This document shows positions 43,532-53,521 of a stretch of 64,000 nucleotides of DNA, one piece after another. Origin of the DNA: Thauera sp. JM12B12 (GTDB taxonomy: Bacteria > Pseudomonadota > Gammaproteobacteria > Burkholderiales > Rhodocyclaceae); NCBI RefSeq assembly GCF_039614725.1, contig NZ_CP154859.1, forward strand, positions 3,782,001 through 3,846,000. Direction: 5' to 3'. Positions within the stretch are counted from its first letter, which is position 1. Each line of letters opens with the position of its first letter. The translations under genes and the position numbers were made by a program. The notes under the pieces were generated by a model. It was given only the letters and a program-made list of their open reading frames with translations, was not told the origin of the DNA and did not search any database.

Positions 43532-44707
43532 ATGCCCCACCCCATCGACCACCTCCTGCAGCAGCCCGAAAGCAAGACGCTCAAGTTCAAGCGCGACCTT
43601 TCGTCGCCGCGCAACGTTCTCAAGACGCTCGTCGCGCAACAGGATATTGCCGCCGCCCAGGTCTTCGACGAGCAGCCGATGCCCGAACTCGGCCCGGACG
43701 GTCTCGATACGACCGCCATGGCACGCGTGTTCGGGCCAACACGGACGCTGGATGAAAAATCCCTGCAAACCCTGAAGCTGCTGCGCGCCGAACAAGGCCG
43801 CCTCGTCCCCACGCGCGGCGCTGTCCTGCTGTTCGGCAATACGCGGGAGCAGCACTTTCCCGACGCGTGGATTCAGTGCGGACGCTTCCGTGGACTCGAC
43901 AAGGTGGACATCTTCGACCAGCACGAAGTGCACGCCCACCTGCCAGACGCCGTGGAAGAGATCGAGCTGTTCCTGAAGAAGCACGCCTTCAAGACCGCGC
44001 GCTTCGGTGCCATGCGGCGCGAAAACGTCTGGAGCATCCCGCTGACCATGCTGCGCGAGGCCATCGTCAACGCCCTCGTTCACAGTGACTATGCCCAGCG
44101 TGGCACGCCGATCCGCGTGGCTTTTTTCGACGATCGCATTGACATCGAAAGTCCCGGCCTGTTGCTGCCGGGGATGACCATCGACGACATGAAGAGCGGC
44201 GTATCGCGCATTCGCAACCCCGTCATCGCCCGCGTGTTCCGCGAACTCGGGCTGATCGAGCAATGGGGCAGCGGCATCCGGCGCATCTTCGATGAAGCCA
44301 CCCGGCAAGGTCTGCCTGCTCCGGTCATCGAGGAGATCGCCACTGGCGTACGACTGCGAATTCGCCTTGCGCAGTTACATGCGCCGGAGTTGCCCCCGTC
44401 AGACACCCGCCAAGAGTCAGACGATGATCGAGCCAACCTGTCACGGCTAGAGTCACGGCTAGAGTCGAAGCTGGCTGCCAAGATCGTCCTGCAACTCGGC
44501 ACCCAGCCTTCCGGCAAGGCCGAACTGGCGAGAGCGCTGGGGCACACCACCGTGTCTGGAGAGTTGCACAAACAGATCCGTCGTCTCCTCGATCTGAGCC
44601 TGATCGAAATGACCATCCCCGACAAACCGCAAAGCCGCCTGCAGCGCTATCGTCTGACGCAAACAGGGCGCCAGCTGTTCGATCCAATTGAAGGCAAGAC
44701 CACATGA
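43532..44707 (+). CDS. RecG-like/AlbA_2 family transcriptional regulator, internally shortened
   Basis: A 391-residue protein. It opens with ESKTLKFKRDLSSPRNVLKT, the start of an AlbA_2 (Schlafen AlbA) DNA-binding domain. It then jumps directly to VFDEQPMPELG, which normally follows that domain, so most of the AlbA_2 core seems to be missing. The rest is intact: an ATPase-like HATPase_c_4 region (LREAIVNALVHSDYAQRGTP, LGLIEQWGSGIRRIF) and a C-terminal winged helix. The frame stays open, so it may be expressed as a shortened protein or be decaying. It stands between wzz debris and the wbp operon. Confidence 0.7.
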   Translation: MPHPIDHLLQQPESKTLKFKRDLSSPRNVLKTLVAQQDIAAAQVFDEQPMPELGPDGLDTTAMARVFGPTRTLDEKSLQTLKLLRAEQGRLVPTRGAVLLFGNTREQHFPDAWIQCGRFRGLDKVDIFDQHEVHAHLPDAVEEIELFLKKHAFKTARFGAMRRENVWSIPLTMLREAIVNALVHSDYAQRGTPIRVAFFDDRIDIESPGLLLPGMTIDDMKSGVSRIRNPVIARVFRELGLIEQWGSGIRRIFDEATRQGLPAPVIEEIATGVRLRIRLAQLHAPELPPSDTRQESDDDRANLSRLESRLESKLAAKIVLQLGTQPSGKAELARALGHTTVSGELHKQIRRLLDLSLIEMTIPDKPQSRLQRYRLTQTGRQLFDPIEGKTT

Positions 44708-44804
44708 GACGCGCCACCATCACCGCTCGCGGCGGCAGCATACGTATCGCGCGCAGCAGCACCGAAAAATTACATTTCAATAATTAAATTCAGTGAATCA
44801 CAAA

Positions 44805-46106
<1,302 letters not shown>

Positions 46107-46107
46107 C

Positions 46108-47166
46108 ATGCATTTCGCCTCCCCCATTACCGACCGCAAGATCCGCTTCGCCCTCGTCGGCTGCGGCCGTATCGCGCAGAACCACTTCGCCGCCATGGAA
46201 AAGCACGCCGACCGCTGCGAACTGGTCGACGTCTGCGACATCAACCCCGCCGCGCTCGAAGCAGCGATCGCCAGAACCGGTTCCCGCGGCCATGCCAAGC
46301 TCACCGACCTGCTCGCCAGCACCACCGCCGACTGCGTCATCCTCACCACGCCGAGCGGCCTGCATCCCATGCAAGCCATCGAGATTGCGGCGACCGGCAA
46401 GCACGTGATGACCGAAAAACCCATGGCCACGCGCTGGAACGATGGCCTGCGGATGGTCGAAGCCTGCGACAAGGCCGGCGTGCGCCTCTTCGTGGTCAAG
46501 CAGAACCGCCGCAACGCCACGCTGCAGTTGCTCAAGCGCGCCGTCGAGCAAAAGCGCTTCGGCAAGATTTACGCGGTGTCGGTCAACGTGTTCTGGACGC
46601 GCCCGCAGGATTACTACGACAGCGCCAAGTGGCGCGGCACCTGGGAATTCGACGGCGGCGCCTTCATGAACCAGGCCAGCCACTACATCGACCTGCTCGA
46701 CTGGCTCATCGGCCCGGTCGAATCGGTGATGGCCTATACCGGCACCCTGGAGCGCGACATCGAGGTCGAAGACTCGGGCGTAGCCGCCATCCGCTGGCGC
46801 AGCGGCGCCATGGGAACGCTCAACGTCAGCATGCTCACCTACCCCAAGAACCTCGAAGGCAGCATCACCATCCTCGGCGAGAGGGGCACGGTGCGCGTCG
46901 GCGGCGTCGCGGTCAACGAAATCCAGCACTGGGAATTCGACGAACAGCGCCCCGAAGACGAAGAGATCAAGCACGCCAGCTACGCCACCACCAGCGTCTA
47001 TGGTTTCGGCCACCCGCTCTACTACGACAACGTGATCAATACGCTGCGTGGTGAGGCCGAAGCCGAGACTGACGGCCGCGAAGGCCTCAAGAGCCTAGAG
47101 CTGCTCATCGCCATGTACCTGTCGTCGCGCGACGGCAAGCGCGTGGCACTGCCTCTGGAGTACTGA
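46108..47166 (+). CDS. wbpB: UDP-N-acetyl-2-amino-2-deoxyglucuronate 3-dehydrogenase (WbpB/WlbA)
   Basis: A 352-residue Gfo/Idh/MocA oxidoreductase with the NAD motif FALVGCGRIAQNHFAAM and the EKP motif (GKHVMTEKPMATRWNDG), as well as RGTWEFDGGAFMNQASHYID with its catalytic His. It oxidises C3 of UDP-GlcNAcA to the 3-keto sugar, the step before WbpE. The start at 46108 is right after the upstream stop, and MHFASPITDRK is a family-like start. Confidence 0.9.
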   Translation: MHFASPITDRKIRFALVGCGRIAQNHFAAMEKHADRCELVDVCDINPAALEAAIARTGSRGHAKLTDLLASTTADCVILTTPSGLHPMQAIEIAATGKHVMTEKPMATRWNDGLRMVEACDKAGVRLFVVKQNRRNATLQLLKRAVEQKRFGKIYAVSVNVFWTRPQDYYDSAKWRGTWEFDGGAFMNQASHYIDLLDWLIGPVESVMAYTGTLERDIEVEDSGVAAIRWRSGAMGTLNVSMLTYPKNLEGSITILGERGTVRVGGVAVNEIQHWEFDEQRPEDEEIKHASYATTSVYGFGHPLYYDNVINTLRGEAEAETDGREGLKSLELLIAMYLSSRDGKRVALPLEY

Positions 47167-47169
47167 GAC

Positions 47170-48210
47170 GTGCGTGTGGCGGTCGTCGGCGCTGGCATCG
47201 TGGGGGCATGCACCGCCTGGGCGCTCGCGCGTCGCGGCGTGGCGTGTACCCTTTACGAGCGCAGGCAGCCAATGGGCGAGACCAGCCGCGCGTCGTCCAA
47301 GCTGTTGCACGGCGGCCTTCGTTACCTTGAAACCGGGCAGTTCCGCCTCGTCGGCAAGGCGCTGCACGCCCGCAGCGACTGGCTGGAACTCGCCCCGCAC
47401 CTGTGCCACCGCCTCGAAATGCTGCTGCCCATGTACCGCGAGAAGGGGCGTTCACAGCTCACCATCGCGGCCGGTATCCGCATCTACGACGTGCTGGCCA
47501 TGGGTAGCGGCTTTCCGCGCGCGCGCATGCTCAAGCCGGCCGAGGTACTCGCCCTGCAGCCGGGCCTGTCAGCCGAGGGGCTCGTCGGCGCGTGGGCCTT
47601 CTTCGATGCACAGATGGACGACTACGCCCTGGGCAGCTGGGTGGTCGAGCAGTTCTGCGATCTGGGCGGCGAATTGGTCACCGACCATGAGGTGCGCAAC
47701 CTCGCCGAACTCGACGACTACGACCGCATCGTGAATGCCACCGGCCCTTGGGTCATGCAACTGCGCGAGACAATGCCCGACAGGCCGAGCTACCACCTCG
47801 ACTGGGTGCGTGGTAGCCACCTCGTGCTCGACCGTCCGTGTCCGGCGGCCATGCTGCTGGAAGTGCCCGGTTCCAGCCGCATCTTCTTCGTGCTGCCTTA
47901 CCAGGGCCGAACACTCATCGGCACCACCGAGGTGCGCCAGACCGGCCCCAACAACCCCGGCCCGAGCGAGGACGAAATCCAATACCTGCTTGACGCCCAC
48001 AACGCCTACCTGACACCCACCGTCACGCGCCACGATGTCGTCGATGTCTTCTCGGGCGTGCGCCCGCTGCTGCGCAGCGCCGCCAACCCCTCCGAAGCGA
48101 CCCGAGAATGGGCCTTCGAGCGCACCGCCCAGGTGCTTCACATCTACGGCGGCAAATGGACCACCGCCAAGCTCCAAGGCAACGACGCCGCACAAAGGAT
48201 CCTGCAATGA
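47170..48210 (+). CDS. FAD-dependent oxidoreductase (glycerol-3-phosphate dehydrogenase-like)
   Basis: A 346-residue DAO-type flavoprotein beginning with GTG ([18 protein letters not shown] is the FAD-binding segment, residues ~3-20). It has [20 protein letters not shown] and ATGPWVMQL, then [13 protein letters not shown], all like glycerol-3-phosphate dehydrogenase (GlpD/GlpA) but much shorter than GlpD. In the wbp/wlb context it is not one of the known steps. It could reoxidise a substrate or make a 3-keto/lactyl-type modification; the role is open. It starts 3 bases after wbpB and overlaps wbpD by ATGA. Confidence 0.75.
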   Translation: MRVAVVGAGIVGACTAWALARRGVACTLYERRQPMGETSRASSKLLHGGLRYLETGQFRLVGKALHARSDWLELAPHLCHRLEMLLPMYREKGRSQLTIAAGIRIYDVLAMGSGFPRARMLKPAEVLALQPGLSAEGLVGAWAFFDAQMDDYALGSWVVEQFCDLGGELVTDHEVRNLAELDDYDRIVNATGPWVMQLRETMPDRPSYHLDWVRGSHLVLDRPCPAAMLLEVPGSSRIFFVLPYQGRTLIGTTEVRQTGPNNPGPSEDEIQYLLDAHNAYLTPTVTRHDVVDVFSGVRPLLRSAANPSEATREWAFERTAQVLHIYGGKWTTAKLQGNDAAQRILQ

Positions 48211-48800
48211 CTCAGAACACCCTCTACACCGTCCACCCCAGCGCCATCGTCGATGACGGCGCCCAGATCGGCGAAGGCTCGCGCGTCTGGCACTTCGCCC
48301 ACGTCTGCGGCGGCGCGCGCATCGGCAAGGGCGTCTCGCTCGGCCAAAACGTCTTCGTCGGCAACAAGGTCGTCATCGGCGACAAGTGCAAGGTCCAGAA
48401 CAACGTGTCGGTCTACGACAACGTCACCCTCGAAGAAGGCGTTTTCTGCGGCCCCAGCATGGTGTTCACCAACGTCTATAACCCTCGCTCGCTCATCGAG
48501 CGCAAGAGCGAATACCGTAATACCTTGGTCAAGCGCGGCGCCACACTGGGCGCCAACTGCACCATCGTCTGCGGCACCACCATCGGCGAATTCGCCTTCG
48601 TCGGCGCCGGCGCCGTCATCAACAAGGACGTCAAGCCCTACTCCCTGATGGTAGGCGTGCCGGCCCGCCAGGTCGGCTGGATGAGCGAATACGGCGAACA
48701 GATCCCGCTGCCGGTGAAAGGCAAGGGCGAATACACCTGTCCTCACACCGGCCAACAGTATCGACTCAACGACCAAACCCTGGAGCGCATCAGCAAATGA
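48207..48800 (+). CDS. wbpD: UDP-2-acetamido-3-amino-2,3-dideoxyglucuronate N-acetyltransferase (WbpD/WlbB)
   Basis: A 197-residue left-handed beta-helix acetyltransferase with many hexapeptide repeats ([60 protein letters not shown]). The length and the C-terminal [12 protein letters not shown] extension match WbpD/WlbB, which acetylates the 3-amino group to give UDP-GlcNAc3NAcA. It overlaps both neighbours by 4 bases. Confidence 0.92.
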   Translation: MTQNTLYTVHPSAIVDDGAQIGEGSRVWHFAHVCGGARIGKGVSLGQNVFVGNKVVIGDKCKVQNNVSVYDNVTLEEGVFCGPSMVFTNVYNPRSLIERKSEYRNTLVKRGATLGANCTIVCGTTIGEFAFVGAGAVINKDVKPYSLMVGVPARQVGWMSEYGEQIPLPVKGKGEYTCPHTGQQYRLNDQTLERISK

Positions 48801-49903
48801 GCATCCCCTTCATCGACCTCAAGGCCCAGTACCGCGCACTGCAACCGCAGATCCAGGCCAGCATCAATGCGGTCCTGGAGCACGGCCAATACATCATGGG
48901 GCCGGAGGTTCGCGAACTCGAAGAGCGCCTCGAGGCCTACACCGGTGCAAAGCATTGCATCACCGTCGCCAGCGGCACCGAGGCCCTCCTGATCAGCCTG
49001 ATGGCCTTGGGTATCGGCCCCGGAGACGAAGTCATCACCACCCCGTTCACCTTCGTGGCCACCGCAGAGGTCATCGTCCTGCTTGGTGCCAAGCCGGTCT
49101 TCGTCGACATCGAGCCCGACACGTGCAACATCGATGCGAACCTGATCGAAGCCGCAATCACCCCGCGCACCAAGGCCATCATGCCGGTCAGCCTTTACGG
49201 CCAGCCGGCAGATATGGATGAGATCAACGCCATCGCCGCGCGCCACGGCAATATCCCGGTGATCGAAGACGCCGCGCAGAGCTTCGGAGCCGAGTACAAG
49301 GAGCGCAAGAGCTGCAACCTGTCCTCCATCGGATGCACCAGCTTCTTCCCGAGCAAACCGCTGGGCTGTTATGGCGACGGCGGCGCGATCTTTACCAGCG
49401 ACGACGCGATCGCACAGGCCTGCCGCGAGATCCGCGTTCACGGCCAGAGCAAGCGTTATGTGCACACCCGCGTCGGCGTCGGTGGGCGCATGGACACGCT
49501 GCAATGCGCGATCGTGCTCGCAAAGCTGGAGCGTTTCGATTGGGAGATCGCACAGCGGCTCGAGATCGGTGCGCGCTATAACCAACTACTCGACGAAATC
49601 GGTTTCCAACGCGTGATCCAGCGTCCCGAACGTACTTCTGTATACGGCCAGTTCACGGTGCTCTGCGAAGACAGGGAGGCGGTTCAGTCGTCATTCCAGA
49701 AGGCGGGCATCCCGACGGCGGTGCACTACCCTGTTCCGCTGAACGAACAGCCGGCCTACAAGCATCTCTGCTGCCCGGATTGCACGCCTATTGCCAAAGA
49801 AACAGCAAAGAAGGTTATGAGCTTGCCGATGAGCGCGGACTTTTCGTACGAAGATCAACGGACAGTCTGCAATCTCCTCAAGACTGGAATTCATGATGCT
49901 TAA
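48797..49903 (+). CDS. wbpE: UDP-3-keto-GlcNAcA aminotransferase (WbpE/WlbC)
   Basis: A 368-residue DegT/DnrJ/EryC1 aminotransferase with [20 protein letters not shown] at the N-terminus, [20 protein letters not shown], the PLP-Asp in [20 protein letters not shown], and the PLP-Lys in [19 protein letters not shown] (about Lys186). It adds the 3-amino group to the 3-keto sugar. It overlaps wbpD by 4 bases and wbpI by 11. Confidence 0.93.
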   Translation: MSIPFIDLKAQYRALQPQIQASINAVLEHGQYIMGPEVRELEERLEAYTGAKHCITVASGTEALLISLMALGIGPGDEVITTPFTFVATAEVIVLLGAKPVFVDIEPDTCNIDANLIEAAITPRTKAIMPVSLYGQPADMDEINAIAARHGNIPVIEDAAQSFGAEYKERKSCNLSSIGCTSFFPSKPLGCYGDGGAIFTSDDAIAQACREIRVHGQSKRYVHTRVGVGGRMDTLQCAIVLAKLERFDWEIAQRLEIGARYNQLLDEIGFQRVIQRPERTSVYGQFTVLCEDREAVQSSFQKAGIPTAVHYPVPLNEQPAYKHLCCPDCTPIAKETAKKVMSLPMSADFSYEDQRTVCNLLKTGIHDA

Positions 49904-50975
49904 GATCCTCACTATCGTCGGCGCCCGCCCGCAGTTCATCAAGGCGGCAGCCGTGTCGCGTGTCATTCGCAATGACCATGCAGGCACCATCGAAGAGATC
50001 CTGGTTCATACAGGACAGCATTACGACACAAATATGTCGCAGGTCTTCTTCGACGAGCTCGACATTCCACACCCGAAGTTCAATCTCGAGATTTCAGGTG
50101 GCACTCACGGTGTAATGACCGGGCGCATGCTGGAAGCAATCGAAAATGTGCTGCTGTCGGAGAAACCTGATTGGGTTTTGATTTACGGCGATACCAACTC
50201 CACGCTAGCCGGCGCACTGGCCGCGGCTAAGCTGCATATTCCTGTCGCCCACGTGGAGGCTGGACTGCGCTCGTTCAACATGCGGATGCCCGAAGAGATC
50301 AATCGCATCCTGGCGGACCGTGTCTCCAACCTGCTTTTTTGTCCTACTGAAGTCGCAGTGGAAAACCTGGCACGGGAAGGCGTTAAGAAGGGCGTATCAC
50401 TCGTCGGTGACGTGATGTACGACGTATCCCTGTACTACCGTGATGTCGCACGATCGCGTAGCGATGCGCTCGATCGCTTCAACCTCAAGGAAGGTGAATA
50501 CGTGCTCGCAACCTGCCATCGGGCAGAGAACACGGACGATCCTACCCGGCTTCGCGAAATCGGACTCGCACTTGCAGATCTTGCAGCCAATCAAGCAGTG
50601 ATCCTTCCGGTTCACCCACGAACAGCCAAGATAATGGCAGACCAAGGACTCATCCCAGCTATGCGAAACGTGAAGCTGGTCGACCCCCTGCCTTTTCTCG
50701 ACATGATTCGCCTTGAACAGTCTGCCCGCCTGATTGTCACCGACTCAGGTGGCGTACAGAAGGAGGCGTTTTTCTATGATGTCCCTTGCGTCACGATGCG
50801 TGATGAAACCGAATGGGTCGAAACCGTGGAACTGGGCTGGAATGTTCTGACCGGTGCATCACGGGAACGAATCCTGTCAGCCGCATCATCGCCTGCTCGA
50901 CCTGTAGAAAAGGGTAATCTCCCTTATGGAGACGGCAAGGCTAGCGAGAAGATCGTCGCGGCACTGAGTACCTGA
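49893..50975 (+). CDS. wbpI: UDP-N-acetylglucosamine 2-epimerase family (WbpI/WlbD/WecB type)
   Basis: A 360-residue non-hydrolysing 2-epimerase. Motifs are TIVGARPQFIKAAAVSR, GDTNSTLAGALAAAKLHIPV, HVEAGLRSFNMRMPEEINR, and TDSGGVQKEAFFYDVPC. With the other wbp genes it should convert UDP-GlcNAc3NAcA to UDP-ManNAc3NAcA; action on UDP-GlcNAc (WecB) is the alternative. The ATG is 11 bases inside wbpE. Confidence 0.87.
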   Translation: MMLKILTIVGARPQFIKAAAVSRVIRNDHAGTIEEILVHTGQHYDTNMSQVFFDELDIPHPKFNLEISGGTHGVMTGRMLEAIENVLLSEKPDWVLIYGDTNSTLAGALAAAKLHIPVAHVEAGLRSFNMRMPEEINRILADRVSNLLFCPTEVAVENLAREGVKKGVSLVGDVMYDVSLYYRDVARSRSDALDRFNLKEGEYVLATCHRAENTDDPTRLREIGLALADLAANQAVILPVHPRTAKIMADQGLIPAMRNVKLVDPLPFLDMIRLEQSARLIVTDSGGVQKEAFFYDVPCVTMRDETEWVETVELGWNVLTGASRERILSAASSPARPVEKGNLPYGDGKASEKIVAALST

Positions 50976-50979
50976 GCCA

Positions 50980-51762
50980 ATGCGCGCGCTTGCAACCCTC
51001 TATCAGCACCGGCGTCTTCTGCAGGCGACAGTGCTGCAAGGCCTAAAGGCCAGGACATCTGGCAACGTGCTCGGTGCTGTTTGGCTCGTACTATACCCCC
51101 TGCTTTTCCTGCTGATGTATGCGGTGGTATTCGCCCATATTCTGCAGGTCCGACTTCCGGGGCTGGGCACAGCCGATTACGTATTGACTATATTCTGCGG
51201 CTTGGTGCCGTTTCTGGCCTTCTCAGAAGCGTTCGGCATCGGTACGCCCAGTCTTGTGGCAAATCGGGGCCTACTGAGAAACACACTTTTCCCAGTTGAG
51301 CTGGTTGTCGCCAAGGACGTACTGGTTGGTCACGCGAGTATGGGACTCGGCATGCTGATGGTTTGGGGTGCCTGTATATACGGCGGCCATCTCCATCTCT
51401 CCCATTTTGCATTTCCGCTAATTTTCCTGTTACAAATCGTCATGGCCCTCGGCCTCGTATGGATAACGGCAACACTCACCATTTTCTTCAGAGACCTACA
51501 GCAGGCAACCCCCATCATTATTCTTTTCATGATGCTTGTCTCTCCGATCGCATATACCGACGACATGGTGCCAGCAGGCCTTAAGCCAATGCTCGACTTC
51601 AATCCACTTGCGCGGTTGATGTCCCTTTATCGCTCAGCATTACTTGACGGACATGTCCCCGTTGCCGATCTCCTCATCTTCGCGGGAATGGCCTTCATTG
51701 TCTTTTTCGTCGGCTTTGCCTTCATCACACGTTTGAAACCGCTATTCGCCGACTATGTCTGA
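50980..51762 (+). CDS. wzm: Polysaccharide ABC transporter permease (Wzm, ABC-2 type)
   Basis: A 260-residue integral membrane protein with about six hydrophobic segments. The N-terminal LQGLKARTSGNVLGAVWLVL and the Pro-rich MMLVSPIAYTDDMVP are typical of Wzm/TagG/KpsM permeases. It exports an undecaprenyl-linked polysaccharide across the inner membrane together with Wzt. Its 3' end overlaps wzt by 8 bases. Confidence 0.87.
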   Translation: MRALATLYQHRRLLQATVLQGLKARTSGNVLGAVWLVLYPLLFLLMYAVVFAHILQVRLPGLGTADYVLTIFCGLVPFLAFSEAFGIGTPSLVANRGLLRNTLFPVELVVAKDVLVGHASMGLGMLMVWGACIYGGHLHLSHFAFPLIFLLQIVMALGLVWITATLTIFFRDLQQATPIIILFMMLVSPIAYTDDMVPAGLKPMLDFNPLARLMSLYRSALLDGHVPVADLLIFAGMAFIVFFVGFAFITRLKPLFADYV

Positions 51763-53521
51763 CATTGCGATCAAGATCGAGGGCGTCACCAAGTCCTTTA
51801 GACGCTTTCGCCACCCAGGTTGGCGAGCGCTCGATGCTTTCGGAGTCTCCGTGCCGCGTAGCCGATACGATATCTTCGACGCACTAAGGGGCATAGACGT
51901 TGAGGTTCGACAGGGCGAACGAACTGCACTGATTGGCCGCAACGGCGCGGGCAAGAGCACCCTTCTGCGCTTAATTTCTGGCCAGATGCAGCCCGACTCA
52001 GGACGCGTCCAGGTGACCGGCAACATTCAAGCCTTGATGGAACTCGGTACCGGCTTTCATCCGGATTTTACCGGCATCGAGAACATCCACGCGGCCCTCG
52101 CTCTGCAGGGTTTGAGAGGTTCATCGTTACGCACTCAGGTCGAAGAAATCATCGACTTCACTGAACTCGAAGATTTCATCGACAGACCTGTCCGCGAGTA
52201 CTCAGCCGGGATGTACGCACGGCTCGCGTTCGCAGTCGCAACCACGATCAAGCCCGAAATACTCATCGTCGACGAAATTCTCGGTGCGGGCGATGCCTAC
52301 TTTGTGGGGAAAAGCATACAGCGCATGAAAGCCCTCACGGAAAACGGCGCTACGGTACTTTTCGTATCGCACGACATGAGTTCGGTCCAGTTACTATGCG
52401 AGCGCGCAATTTGGATCGATCGCGGTATGGTTCGTAAGGAAGGACCAATACTGCAAGTCAGCAAAGCCTATATGGCCGCTGTCCGTGAAGACGAGGAGAT
52501 CCGTACCCGAGCGCGCACCATGTCGCTCACACGACAACAGGCAGCGGGACTCGATCGCCAGAGCCGTGTAACACTTTTCCGACTGATCGGAGAGGTTACG
52601 CCACCTCGCAAACCCTTGTCAGTGTCGGCAATACGTTTCGGTTCCGGTGATACCGAACTCGGGCGCATTGAGCCGACCAGGAGCGCCGACGAAGGCAACG
52701 GCCCGATGCTAGATGCGGCCCATATGAACTGGCGAGGCCCTGAGACCGCTTCAGGCCGGCTGTGCTGGCAGTTCGGTGACTTTGGCGGGCTATTTGGCCA
52801 TGCCCCATGGCAGATCACATGGCCAACGGCACCTGTCGAAGGCGCCTGGATCGAACTGGATGTCCTGGCGTCACAAACGGACCCTGTCGCGGTCGAACAA
52901 TTCGATCCCGAAGCGAACGGCTATGTGCGCCTCGGAAAGATCGAGGCCAGCGGCACGGACCAATGGCAAGCAGTGAAAGTATCCTGCCTTGAGCAACCTA
53001 TTGCCGAGGGAGAGCGTGTCACCCACAAACTCGATCTGCTTGAGCTGAAATCGGATGATCGCTACGGCTCCGGAGAGGCCCACATCACGGCCTTCGGTTT
53101 TCTGGATGCCGACGGGGAACGCCGTCACACCCTGATTACAGGTGAAGAGGCATCGGCAGTCATTGCTTTTTCCGCGCGGGGAGAGCTACTGGACCCGGTT
53201 GCGGTCATTGCCATTTATCGCCCGGACGGCACGTGCGTAATGCAGGTCGTTTCCAATAGAGATGGCACATCGTTTGGGACGGTAGCAGGCGAAAGGCTCA
53301 TAAGAGTCAATTTCGCTCCACTTCAACTCGGTCCAGGTGATTACATCGTTTCAGTCGCATTGTTCAAAGAGCTCAACATCGCGACACGCGTTGAGCCACA
53401 AGCGTACGACCTGCACGATCGATGCTACGCACTCAAGATGCTGCCTCCCCCCGGTGTTGGGATCGAGATTGGCGTGGTTAATCAACAGGCCACTTGGGAA
53501 GTGTTGTCGCATGGCCGATGA
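51755..53521 (+). CDS. wzt: Polysaccharide ABC transporter ATPase with C-terminal substrate-recognition region (Wzt)
   Basis: A 588-residue protein, far longer than a plain TagH-type ATPase (~250). The ATPase part has Walker A GRNGAGKST (61-69), signature EYSAGMYARLAFA and Walker B ILIVDEILGAGD. The part after residue ~260 is predicted beta-rich; the end (~410-588) looks like a Wzt C-terminal carbohydrate-binding domain (GSGEAHITAFGFLDADGERR, DYIVSVALFKELNIATRVE). An additional ~150-residue beta segment (~275-410) lies between. In O9a-type systems such a domain binds the capped non-reducing end of the O-chain before export. The next gene is a methyltransferase, the expected capping partner. 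Confidence 0.88.
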   Translation: MSDIAIKIEGVTKSFRRFRHPGWRALDAFGVSVPRSRYDIFDALRGIDVEVRQGERTALIGRNGAGKSTLLRLISGQMQPDSGRVQVTGNIQALMELGTGFHPDFTGIENIHAALALQGLRGSSLRTQVEEIIDFTELEDFIDRPVREYSAGMYARLAFAVATTIKPEILIVDEILGAGDAYFVGKSIQRMKALTENGATVLFVSHDMSSVQLLCERAIWIDRGMVRKEGPILQVSKAYMAAVREDEEIRTRARTMSLTRQQAAGLDRQSRVTLFRLIGEVTPPRKPLSVSAIRFGSGDTELGRIEPTRSADEGNGPMLDAAHMNWRGPETASGRLCWQFGDFGGLFGHAPWQITWPTAPVEGAWIELDVLASQTDPVAVEQFDPEANGYVRLGKIEASGTDQWQAVKVSCLEQPIAEGERVTHKLDLLELKSDDRYGSGEAHITAFGFLDADGERRHTLITGEEASAVIAFSARGELLDPVAVIAIYRPDGTCVMQVVSNRDGTSFGTVAGERLIRVNFAPLQLGPGDYIVSVALFKELNIATRVEPQAYDLHDRCYALKMLPPPGVGIEIGVVNQQATWEVLSHGR

